Positions 1-6,258 of a DNA stretch of 7,323 bases are shown here, piece by piece. How positions within the stretch are numbered: position 1 is the stretch's first letter; the number at the start of each line of letters is the position of its first letter. A program made the translations under genes and the position numbers. Source of the DNA: Methanoregulaceae archaeon (GTDB lineage: Archaea > Halobacteriota > Methanomicrobia > Methanomicrobiales > Methanospirillaceae); NCBI GenBank assembly GCA_028679325.1, contig JAJRBS010000033.1, positions 1-7,323 on the forward strand. Reading direction: 5' to 3'. The notes beneath the pieces were generated by a model. The model did not search any database and had not been told where the DNA came from. It was given only the letters and a program-made list of their open reading frames with translations.

Positions 1-470
1 GGAATCGTGGCTGCCCGGTCATCCCGGATCACCTTGATGCCGGTATCTTCCCGCATTGCATTCAGGGCTTCAAACTCGCGGTTGCTCCGGTATTCAGTGA
101 AAAACGAGATGCTTGTAGCGAGGAGGACCGCAAGAAGGATCCCAATAGTGTCAACCAGGCCCCCGCCCTCAATTGTCGATACAATTGCCGAAATGAAGAC
201 GGCGACAAGCAGGATACGGATAATCGGGTCGTTGAACTTCTCCAGGAATTGCCGCCACAAAGCTATCCGTTGGGGAGGAGTCAGCTCATTTTTCCCGTAC
301 CGTTCCCTCATTTCATGAACGGATTCAGAAGAGAGCCCATGCTGGTGTGCAGATTCTGGGAGGTCCCGGAGAGGGATCATTCTTTGAGGATATTGTTCTG
401 CAGGTTTTTCATGCTTTTCACAGAGCGTAGGTTGAATGAACGCTATAGCCAGATCACGCCGCAGGGTCAT
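1..470 (-). CDS. Calcium-type P2 P-type ATPase, N-terminal part (cut by window edge)
   Basis: Partial gene; 156 codons are visible and the C-terminal remainder lies left of the window. Seen: a cation-ATPase N-terminal domain (residues about 44-66, with the RYGKNELTPP motif), then LWRQFLEKFNDPIIRILL leading into M1 (about 82-100), M2 (about 106-125) and the FFTEYRSNREFEALN segment that enters the actuator domain (VIRDD at about 147). This order is typical of PMCA/SERCA-like Ca2+-transporting ATPases, which expel Ca2+ across the cell membrane using ATP. The phosphorylation site and ion ligands are outside the window, so the substrate is inferred from N-terminal similarity only. Two in-frame starts exist: ATG at 470 (directly after an in-frame stop) and ATG at 380. 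The first 30 residues from 470 look unlike the family, and neither ATG has a clear Shine-Dalgarno, so 380 may be the true start. The gene runs in the same direction as the sulfur operon upstream but has its own candidate promoter. Confidence 0.88.
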   Translation of the reverse strand, partial: MTLRRDLAIAFIQPTLCEKHEKPAEQYPQRMIPLRDLPESAHQHGLSSESVHEMRERYGKNELTPPQRIALWRQFLEKFNDPIIRILLVAVFISAIVSTIEGGGLVDTIGILLAVLLATSISFFTEYRSNREFEALNAMREDTGIKVIRDDRAATI

Positions 471-522
471 TTAACCATAAAAACGGCCTTACACTCCTTC
501 AACTGCATAATTGGATAGAAAG

Positions 523-540
523 GAAATAGCCTTCTATTTC
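523..540. repeat. Perfect 7-bp hairpin (GAAATAG-CCTT-CTATTTC)
   Basis: Two 7-base arms are exact reverse complements separated by a 4-base loop. The hairpin lies 53-70 bases upstream of the ATG at 470, inside the predicted 5' leader of the Ca-type ATPase. It could be an operator half-site pair or an RNA hairpin in the leader. The stem is short and AT-rich, so chance is possible. Confidence 0.35.
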
Positions 541-574
541 GGACAAGGGTTCGGTAGAGAAACCGGGTAGAATT

Positions 575-584
575 CTCTATAGAG
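575..584. repeat. 10-bp palindrome CTCTATAGAG in ATPase promoter region
   Basis: A self-complementary 10-mer lying 30-46 bases downstream of the candidate TATA box (614-621) on the minus strand, so near or just after the expected transcription start. The position would suit a repressor operator for the Ca-type ATPase gene. No regulator gene is in the window to pair with it. The role is inferred from position alone. Confidence 0.25.
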
Positions 585-613
585 CGAGGACAGCCCTGGT
601 CCCGCCATTATCC

Positions 614-621
614 TTTATAAA
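614..621 (-). promoter_or_regulatory. Candidate archaeal TATA box for the Ca-type ATPase
   Basis: TTTATAAA, read on the minus strand in the context GAGATTTATAAAGG, is close to the archaeal TATA consensus. It stands 147 bases before the ATG at 470. Transcription would begin about 25 bases downstream, near 590, leaving a leader of about 120 nt that contains the 575-584 palindrome and the 523-540 hairpin. The element itself is palindromic, so strand is assigned from the gene it precedes. The rest of the 471-671 gap shows no credible gene. Confidence 0.45.
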
Positions 622-625
622 TCTC

Positions 626-640
626 CAGAAAAAGAAAGGG
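626..640 (-). terminator. T-rich candidate terminator of the sulfur operon
   Basis: On the minus strand the sequence CCCTTTCTTTTTCTGG begins about 32 bases after the stop codon of the last sulfur-operon gene (stop at 672). Archaeal transcription commonly ends at T-rich tracts without a strong hairpin, and this tract sits between that stop and the next gene's TATA box. No stable stem was seen next to it. Confidence 0.4.
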
Positions 641-671
641 TCCGGTTTACCCCCTTCGGATAGCAGGATCA

Positions 672-1229
672 CTAGAGCCCAAGTATGGTGAGAAGATACA
701 AAAGACCGATGATAAGGATAATCACTCCAACAACCACGATTCCCGTCCTTACCCCGAGCAGCTCCGGAATCGTATCTGCCGGGAAAAGTCCTTTTTTAAG
801 GATCGACCGGTTCAGGTCCGGATAAATACGGGCAAAAATCCCCGCCCCGATCGCCATCCCGACCATCCCTATCAGGGCATCGACAGCACCTGCCCCGAAC
901 GCGGCAGCAGCAGTACCGGGACAATAGCCGAGGACGGCAAACCCGGTCCCGAAGATCAACCCTCCCACCACTGTTGCACCGATCGACCCCCTCGAGACAT
1001 GGAGTCGGACGAGGCCGGCCGATTTCATCAGGAAGATCCCGATCATACCGACGACAATGGCCGAGAGCATGATCTTGACCACTGTGAAATCGGTGAGAAG
1101 GAGCTGGCCGATGATCACGTCGTAGTTTGTCACCCCTCCTTTCTGGAGGAGGAATCCGAAGACAAACCCGGTGACCAGCCCAAGTATGATCTGTGCCCGG
1201 GCGTTGCATCTGAGTCTTTCACATGCCAT
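672..1229 (-). CDS. YeeE/YedE-family sulfur transporter, second half-subunit
   Basis: A 185-residue membrane protein, the C-terminal half of a split YeeE/YedE (PF04143/DUF6691-like) transporter. Seen: hydrophobic segments at about 12-28, 36-46, 52-69, 84-101, 117-134 and 162-183, with the family motif FGTGFAVLGYCPGT at about 93-106, so Cys103 is the likely functional cysteine. In full-length TsuA/YeeE proteins, conserved cysteines line the thiosulfate path; this one would correspond to the C-terminal cysteine. It ends hydrophobically (TILGL). The start at 1229 (MACERLRC) was chosen because upstream codons in this frame are antisense-like junk overlapping the neighbouring gene, and because GAGGGGTG precedes this ATG. 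Only 11 bases separate it from the stop of the first half-subunit, so the two are almost surely cotranslated. Substrate (thiosulfate or another sulfur species) is inferred from family and context. Confidence 0.88.
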   Translation of the reverse strand: MACERLRCNARAQIILGLVTGFVFGFLLQKGGVTNYDVIIGQLLLTDFTVVKIMLSAIVVGMIGIFLMKSAGLVRLHVSRGSIGATVVGGLIFGTGFAVLGYCPGTAAAAFGAGAVDALIGMVGMAIGAGIFARIYPDLNRSILKKGLFPADTIPELLGVRTGIVVVGVIILIIGLLYLLTILGL

Positions 1230-1240
1230 CTCCGCACCCC

Positions 1241-1765
1241 TCAAATGAACGAAAATCCAAAGATCAGCCCGGCAACGATGATACCTCCTGCAAAGAAGCA
1301 GATCGCTGCAACCCAGCTCGCGAGCGAAAGCTGGAGTGTTCCGGAAATACCATGCCCTGAAGTGCAGCCACCGGCCCAGCGGGCACCGAGCCCCAGCAGG
1401 AGCCCCCCCGCGAGTGCAACGGCGGAGCGAAGGATGGCATTCGTCCCGAATGCTTCGGCAAAGACCGGCGGCACAATCAGGACCGTGAAAGTGCCTGAGA
1501 GGTATGCCGACAGGAACGCCCCGATGATCAGCCCGATGATGAGTGTCCACTGCCAGTCGACTGTTGGCGTGACCTTCTGGTAGTAAGGCATCTGTTCGGA
1601 CTTCTTGCGGGATAGTGCAGACTCCACCATCCCGGCCGACTTGGCATATGCCGTCGAACATCCGAGCGGGCGGTCAGAGAAGAGAAACGCGGTCCAGATC
1701 AGGACTCCGATCCCGGCACCGACTATGTATGGAGACCAGGACTCCATTGTCAACCATTCGATCAT
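1241..1765 (-). CDS. YeeE/YedE-family sulfur transporter, first half-subunit
   Basis: A 174-residue membrane protein, the N-terminal half of a split YeeE/YedE transporter. Seen: a first membrane segment at about 13-30 followed by RPLGCSTAY (Cys36), further segments at about 72-91, 93-106, 110-128 and 148-173, and the hallmark ARWAGGCTSGHGISG motif at about 128-142 (Cys134). Cys36, Cys134 and Cys103 of the partner protein give the three-cysteine set known from thiosulfate-transporting TsuA. A charged loop (about 48-70) separates the first segment from the rest. A good Shine-Dalgarno (GAGAGGA, 6 bases before ATG) supports the start at 1765; ATG at residue 7 is an alternative. It follows the CstB-like gene by 52 bases and precedes the second half-subunit by 11, forming one operon. 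The similar bacterial arrangement (Blh/PDO plus two half YeeE genes, PmpAB-like) supports a sulfur-transport role. Confidence 0.9.
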   Translation of the reverse strand: MIEWLTMESWSPYIVGAGIGVLIWTAFLFSDRPLGCSTAYAKSAGMVESALSRKKSEQMPYYQKVTPTVDWQWTLIIGLIIGAFLSAYLSGTFTVLIVPPVFAEAFGTNAILRSAVALAGGLLLGLGARWAGGCTSGHGISGTLQLSLASWVAAICFFAGGIIVAGLIFGFSFI

Positions 1766-1817
1766 GATGATTCCTCTCTATCAACGGGAACGATGTTTCC
1801 GGATAAAATCCCTCTTT

Positions 1818-3185
1818 TCATGGCACGAAGCCTGCCCGTTTATACGCGATGAATCCGCCGGCAAGGTTTGAGACCCGGGAGAACCCGTGCATCCTGAGGA
1901 TGCTCGCCGCGATGCTCGCCCGCTGTCCGCCCTTGCACATCACGATGTAGTGGCCTTCCGGGTCAAGCTCGGTGTACCGGGTTCTCAGGTCATGCCAGGG
2001 GATAGCGATCGCCCCATGCACCGGGGCGGCGGCCTGCTCTTCTCTCGACCGGACGTCAATGATGACGGCTTCGCCGGATTCGACCAGGGGGTGCATCTCG
2101 TGGGGAGAGATGACCGGGACCGTCCCTACCGGCAGTGCACCCACGCCCCAGGCGAGCATCCCCCCGTCGAGGTAGCCGGTGACGCGGTCGAACCCGACAC
2201 GGTGGAGCTGGAGCGTTGCCTCCTCCACCTGGAACTTCTCATCGACCACGAGTACGATATCCCGGTCTGGCGGCAGGATCCAGCCGGCCTGGGTGGCGAA
2301 GTTCCCCGCGAGATCGATATGCCAGGAACCGGGGATATGAAACCCGGAGAAGGCCGGATAACTCCGGACATCGAGGAGGAGGGCATCCCCGCCAGCCAGC
2401 CGGTCGGCACAGGTTTTCGGATCGAGGGGAATCGGCTGCACGAGATCCCGCATCAGGGTTGGACCGGCCCGGTTAATCTCCGAGCACCGGGCGAAGTGAT
2501 CCGGGGCGTCTGGCATGCCGGAGGTGAGAGACCGGATAAACTCCTCGCGATCCCGGATCTGGAGAGCATAGTTGTATCTCTTCTCGTAGCCTATGGTGCT
2601 CGTCCGCTTTGCCCCCATTGCCCGGCCGCAGAGGGATCCCAGTCCGTGGGCGGGATAGACCTCGCATTCATCCGGAAGCGTCAGGATTTTCTGGTGAAGG
2701 TTGTCGTAGAGGGATGATGCAAGTTCCCGGGCTCTCCCTGGGAAGAGATCAGGCCTCCCGACATCACCGACGAAAAGTGTGTCGCCTGAGAAGAGGGCGA
2801 TGGGGGTCATCCCCCTTGTCTTGTCCGTAGCGATGTAGCAGATATGTTCGGGAGTGTGACCCGCAGTCTCGATCACCGAGAGGTGGATAGTCTCAAGCTG
2901 GATCTCATCTCCTTCCACCAGAGGGATATGGGGAAATGCACAGTTCCCGGACCGTGACGCGTAAATCCGGGCCCCGGTCGCATCGGCGAGATCGAGGTGT
3001 CCTGATACAAAGTCGGCATGCAGGTGTGTCTCCATGATAATGGTGATTCGAAGCCCCATCTGCGTCGCGGCATCCAGGTACCGGGTAACATCACGTTCCG
3101 GATCGATAACAGCACAGGTCTTGTCACCGGCAACGATATAGGAGCTATGGGCGATGCCGGGAACGAAAAACTGGTAGATGTTCAT
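1818..3185 (-). CDS. CstB/Blh-like persulfide dioxygenase-rhodanese fusion (MBL fold plus two rhodanese domains)
   Basis: A 455-residue cytoplasmic protein without signal peptide, close to CstB in length (about 444). Domain 1 (about 1-245) is a metallo-beta-lactamase fold of the ETHE1/persulfide dioxygenase group: THLHADFVSGH (His54, His56, Asp58), AGHTPEH (His110), SGDTLFVGD (Asp135) and YPAHG (His180); His54, His110 and Asp135 fit the mono-iron site of that group. A conserved GSLCG (Cys186) and STIGYEKRYNYAL follow. Domain 2 (about 252-360) is rhodanese-like but has Asp315 in VVDEKF where the catalytic Cys would be, so it is probably inactive. Domain 3 (about 362-455) has the full CKGGQR loop (Cys417) and is likely an active sulfurtransferase. 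Expected role: oxidation or transfer of sulfane sulfur from persulfides. It is the first clear gene of the operon with the two YeeE-like genes. Its Shine-Dalgarno is weak. MBL family members are often called glyoxalase II or hydrolase; the rhodanese domains argue for the persulfide role. Confidence 0.88.
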   Translation of the reverse strand: MNIYQFFVPGIAHSSYIVAGDKTCAVIDPERDVTRYLDAATQMGLRITIIMETHLHADFVSGHLDLADATGARIYASRSGNCAFPHIPLVEGDEIQLETIHLSVIETAGHTPEHICYIATDKTRGMTPIALFSGDTLFVGDVGRPDLFPGRARELASSLYDNLHQKILTLPDECEVYPAHGLGSLCGRAMGAKRTSTIGYEKRYNYALQIRDREEFIRSLTSGMPDAPDHFARCSEINRAGPTLMRDLVQPIPLDPKTCADRLAGGDALLLDVRSYPAFSGFHIPGSWHIDLAGNFATQAGWILPPDRDIVLVVDEKFQVEEATLQLHRVGFDRVTGYLDGGMLAWGVGALPVGTVPVISPHEMHPLVESGEAVIIDVRSREEQAAAPVHGAIAIPWHDLRTRYTELDPEGHYIVMCKGGQRASIAASILRMHGFSRVSNLAGGFIAYKRAGFVP

Positions 3186-3193
3186 ATGTCTTT

Positions 3194-3292
3194 CTATCCG
3201 GTGAGCAGGTACATGAGTGTTACGGCAATGGCGGGACCGGTATGATCCCCCGTCTTCAGGAAATCTCGTTTCGTATACCCGCCTGGACCCAT
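3194..3292 (-). CDS. Possible 32-residue small protein leading the sulfur operon
   Basis: An ATG at 3292 opens 32 codons ending in TAG, 8 bases before the ATG of the CstB-like gene. The product begins MGPGGYTKRDF, continues KTGDHTGP and ends in a hydrophobic stretch AIAVTLMYLLTG. Codons favour CTG/CTC, ACC and GCC as in the neighbouring real genes. Its end overlaps the region where the downstream Shine-Dalgarno should be, suggesting translational coupling. Against it: no good ribosome site precedes the ATG, the frame is also open far upstream by chance, and I do not recognise the family. No function is proposed. Confidence 0.33.
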   Translation of the reverse strand: MGPGGYTKRDFLKTGDHTGPAIAVTLMYLLTG

Positions 3293-3350
3293 CAGGATGG
3301 CGGTAACCTGGTGGGAGAGAATAACTCTTCGCCAGAAAACTACTGTGGTC

Positions 3351-3388
3351 AAAGTATTTAGTCTGAAAAAGAAAGCCACATATATCCC
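3351..3388. promoter_or_regulatory. Divergent promoter region between sulfur and cation operons
   Basis: On the plus strand GAAAGCC followed by ACATATATC (3378-3386) resembles an archaeal BRE plus TATA pair; transcription would start near 3410 and leave about 40 nt before the ATPase ATG at 3452. On the minus strand the same core reads GATATATG, and TAAATACTTT (3360-3351) is a second weak TATA-like choice, which would start transcription near 3330-3355, upstream of both the 32-codon frame and the CstB-like gene. The rest of the 3293-3451 gap holds nothing else I can support. Confidence 0.35.
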
Positions 3389-3451
3389 GAAAAAATCACG
3401 ATAATCCCGTGCGTTGATAGGGAACATTCTCAACCAGACAGATGACCCCCT

Positions 3452-6256
3452 ATGATTGACGGACCGGAAGAGGTTCCCGAGATACCAACAAAGCCTGTCC
3501 CTCCACTCACGGTATCGGAACTCTACCATCTGTATGGAACCGGCAGAGAAGGTTTGACGCAGGCCGAAGCTGAGAACCGGCTCCGTCGCTACGGAAAAAA
3601 TGTCATCCGGGAGGTCAAGGGGAAACCCCTCATTTTCAAATTTTTTGCTAATTTCACCCACCTGATGGCGATAATGCTATGGATCGGCGGGATTGTCGGC
3701 TTTATTGCCAAGCTTCCCCAGTTGGGTATTGCCATCTGGATGGTCAATATCATCAACGGGCTCTTCTCTTTCTGGCAGGAATACAGGGCTGAGAAGGCAA
3801 CAGAAGCCCTGAAGAAACTCCTCCCCTCCTATGCCCGTGTGCTTCGTGATGGCGGGGAACAGCGAATCCTGTCAGAAGAGCTGGTGCCCGGGGACCTGAT
3901 GCTTCTATCAGAAGGAGATCGCATCTCGTCAGATGGACGCCTGGTGGAAGTTGCCGAACTTCGAATTGACCAGTCGACCCTTACCGGGGAGTCACGCGCA
4001 ATCCGGAAAACCTGTGAACCGGTGCTGCAGGCTGATCTCACCTTTGCCGAAACCCCCAACATGGTCTTTGCCGGAACAAATGTTGCCACCGGTACCGGGA
4101 AAGCTGTGGTTATTGCCACCGGGATGGAGACTGAGTTTGGCAAGATTGCTCATATGACCCAGTCGGTCAGTGACGAACTCAGCCCGCTTCAGAAAGAACT
4201 GGCCATTGCTACGAAGATTGTAACTATCATTGCCTGTAGCGTCGGCCTTATCTTTTTCCTCCTCTCCGCCGTCCTGGTCGGCGTGAACCTCGCGGAGAGT
4301 TTTATTTTTGCCATGGGCATGGTGGTGGCATTTGTACCAGAGGGGATGCTGCCCCTGGTGACCCTCTCCCTGGCCATGGGAACCCAGCGTATGGCCGGCC
4401 GCCATGCCCTGATCAAACGGCTTTCAGCGGTCGAGACCCTGGGGTGCACGACAGTCATCTGCACGGACAAGACAGGGACCCTGACCCAGAATGAGATGAC
4501 GGTCCGGGAGCTCTGGTTCTCTCACCGTTCACTGACGGTGACCGGTGTGGGGTACACCCCTGCAGGCCAGCTTCTCGAAGGCGGGCAGCCAGTCCCGCTG
4601 GATACCGATCTTTATCAGCTTCTTCTTGCAGGGAGTCTGTGCAACAACTCCCGGGTTATAGCACCGAATCCCCCGGCAAGCCACTGGACAATTCTCGGGG
4701 ATTCAACTGAGGCGGCCATGAAAGTGGTGGCGCTCAAGACAGGAATGGATTTGGAAAAAGAAGCCCGTTCTTTGCCCCGTCTCCGCGAAATACCCTTCAA
4801 TTCTACACGTAAACGGATGAGCACGATCCACCAGCTGCCTTCGTCGAGGGTTGTCTTCGTTAAGGGAGCCCCTAAAGAGATCATTGACCTCTGCTCGCAT
4901 ATCAGGCTGAACAAGGAAAACTATCCGATGGATGAACAGACTAGGGCTCACATCATGGCAGCAAATGATGAGTATGCCCGGAACGGGCTTCGCGTGCTTG
5001 CTGTTGCGGAACGGGAACTTCCGGATATGATTGTTGATTACCGGCCGGAGATCGTTGAACAGGACCTGTGCTTTCTTGGCCTGATGGCCATGATGGATCC
5101 CCCCCGTGATGAAGTGGCCCAGGCCGTCGAAAAGTGTCACCACGCCGGAATCCGCATCATCATGATCACCGGGGATTACGGGCTGACTGCGGAGAGCATT
5201 GCCCGGCGTATCGGCATTATCCGGGCGCAACAACCCCGTATCATCAGCGGTAACGATCTTGATGCCATGGATGACACACTCCTCAAAGCAGTACTCCCCG
5301 AAGAGATCATCATTGCACGGGCTGCTCCCGAGCATAAACTGAGAGTGGTAACGGCCCTGCCGGAACTTGGCCATATTGTCGCAGTAACCGGGGACGGGGT
5401 GACTGATGCCCCGGCGCTCAAGAAAGCCGATATCGGTGTTGCCATGGGAATTGCCGGCACAGACGTGGCCAAGGAAGCTGCGGTCATGATCCTCACCGAT
5501 GACAATTTTGCCTCCATTGTCAATGCAATCGAGGAGGGGAGGGGGGTATATGCCAACATCAAGAAGTTTATCAGCTATATCTTTACCAGTAATACCCCGG
5601 AAGCAGTCCCTTTCATCCTCTGGGCTCTCAGCAGGGGGCGAATTCCTCTTGCGCTCAATGTCATGCAGATCCTTGCCATAGATCTCGGTACCGACATGGT
5701 GCCGGCGCTGGCTCTCGGCAATGAGCCGCCGGAACAGGGACTGATGGACAAGCCTCCCCGCAATGTCAGGGAGCATGTGATCGACCGGTTCCTGGTGGTC
5801 AGGGCATACCTCTTTCTCGGCCTGATCCAGAGTCTGGCAGCAATGGCTGCCTTTTATTTCATGTACTGGACCAATGGCTACTGGGGGCAGTGGCTTGACC
5901 TTCCGTCAACCGGAATCCTTTACGAGGCCGCAACTGCGATGACTCTCGGAGCTGTGGTTACGACCCAGATCGGGAATCTTTTCGCCCAGCGCACTGAGCG
6001 TACCTCTGCTTTCCGGGTGAGCTGGTTCAATAACCGGATGCTCTGGATAGGGATTGTGTCAGAACTTCTGATCGTATCGATGATCATTTATATTCCATTT
6101 TTCCAGCAGCTGTTCGGGACGGCTTCATTTCCGCTGGCCAACTGGGTGTTCCTCTTTGCATGGACTCCGTCATTATTGCTGGCCGATGAATTCCGAAAAG
6201 CGCTCCTGCGCAAGAGGGAAAAGGGGAGAAAAAACGTGTCTGAAGGAGGAGTATGA
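3452..6256 (+). CDS. Na+/K+-ATPase-like (IIC-type) P-type cation ATPase
   Basis: A complete 934-residue P2-type ATPase of the cell membrane. Seen in order: N-terminal domain (about 20-55, RRYGKN), M1-M2 (about 66-108), actuator domain with LTGES (177-181), M3-M4 with VPEG (295-298), phosphorylation loop CTDKTGTLT (Asp339), nucleotide-binding KGAP (471-474), MDPPR (548-552), TGD (573-575), the hinge GDGVTDAP (647-654), then M5-M10. M5 has TSNTPEAVPF (Ser713, Asn714, Glu717) and M6 has AIDLGTDMVPA (Asp744, Asp748). These match the cation ligands of animal Na+/K+-ATPase (Ser775, Asn776, Glu779, Asp804, Asp808) better than SERCA, so Na+ and/or K+ is the likely substrate. M8 has TTQIGN (Gln839). 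No beta subunit is present. Oddity: the usual GDGxNDxP asparagine is Thr651. The start at 3452 is the first possible, as an in-frame stop lies just upstream, but no Shine-Dalgarno is evident. The end overlaps the leader of the first RCK gene. Confidence 0.93.
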   Translation: MIDGPEEVPEIPTKPVPPLTVSELYHLYGTGREGLTQAEAENRLRRYGKNVIREVKGKPLIFKFFANFTHLMAIMLWIGGIVGFIAKLPQLGIAIWMVNIINGLFSFWQEYRAEKATEALKKLLPSYARVLRDGGEQRILSEELVPGDLMLLSEGDRISSDGRLVEVAELRIDQSTLTGESRAIRKTCEPVLQADLTFAETPNMVFAGTNVATGTGKAVVIATGMETEFGKIAHMTQSVSDELSPLQKELAIATKIVTIIACSVGLIFFLLSAVLVGVNLAESFIFAMGMVVAFVPEGMLPLVTLSLAMGTQRMAGRHALIKRLSAVETLGCTTVICTDKTGTLTQNEMTVRELWFSHRSLTVTGVGYTPAGQLLEGGQPVPLDTDLYQLLLAGSLCNNSRVIAPNPPASHWTILGDSTEAAMKVVALKTGMDLEKEARSLPRLREIPFNSTRKRMSTIHQLPSSRVVFVKGAPKEIIDLCSHIRLNKENYPMDEQTRAHIMAANDEYARNGLRVLAVAERELPDMIVDYRPEIVEQDLCFLGLMAMMDPPRDEVAQAVEKCHHAGIRIIMITGDYGLTAESIARRIGIIRAQQPRIISGNDLDAMDDTLLKAVLPEEIIIARAAPEHKLRVVTALPELGHIVAVTGDGVTDAPALKKADIGVAMGIAGTDVAKEAAVMILTDDNFASIVNAIEEGRGVYANIKKFISYIFTSNTPEAVPFILWALSRGRIPLALNVMQILAIDLGTDMVPALALGNEPPEQGLMDKPPRNVREHVIDRFLVVRAYLFLGLIQSLAAMAAFYFMYWTNGYWGQWLDLPSTGILYEAATAMTLGAVVTTQIGNLFAQRTERTSAFRVSWFNNRMLWIGIVSELLIVSMIIYIPFFQQLFGTASFPLANWVFLFAWTPSLLLADEFRKALLRKREKGRKNVSEGGV
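6244..6250 (+). promoter_or_regulatory. Strong Shine-Dalgarno deciding the start of the first RCK gene
   Basis: AGGAGGA lies inside the last codons of the ATPase. It is only 2 bases from the ATG at 6253 but 8 bases from the in-frame ATG at 6259, so spacing favours 6259. The overlap with the ATPase end points to translational coupling. Confidence 0.6.
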
Positions 6257-6258
6257 CG

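Noticed and set aside
7..518. Plus-strand open frames of 89-103 codons at the left edge
   Set aside because: They are antisense to the Ca-type ATPase N-terminus, have no ribosome sites and show no family resemblance.
628..638. 11-mer GAAAAAGAAAG shared with positions 3365-3375
   Set aside because: A low-complexity purine run is likely to recur by chance; one copy fits a terminator T-tract and the other the BRE-like area of a promoter, so no repeat family is claimed.
1230..1661. Upstream extension of the second YeeE half (329 codons if started at 1661)
   Set aside because: The added residues are another frame of the first YeeE half and are not family-like; ATG 1229 has a GAGGGGTG site and gives the expected half-subunit length.
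1887..2717. 276-codon open frame on the plus strand opposite the CstB-like gene
   Set aside because: The opposite strand carries intact MBL and rhodanese motifs; this frame has no family features and no ribosome site.
3293..3661. Upstream extension of the 32-codon frame to a 155-codon protein
   Set aside because: It would run antisense through the start of the ATPase, and the added sequence looks random; only the part from ATG 3292 is worth considering.
4703..5776. 357-codon open frame on the minus strand inside the ATPase gene
   Set aside because: It lies fully antisense to well-supported catalytic motifs of the P-type ATPase, and its translation shows no recognisable domain; it is a shadow of GC-rich coding sequence.
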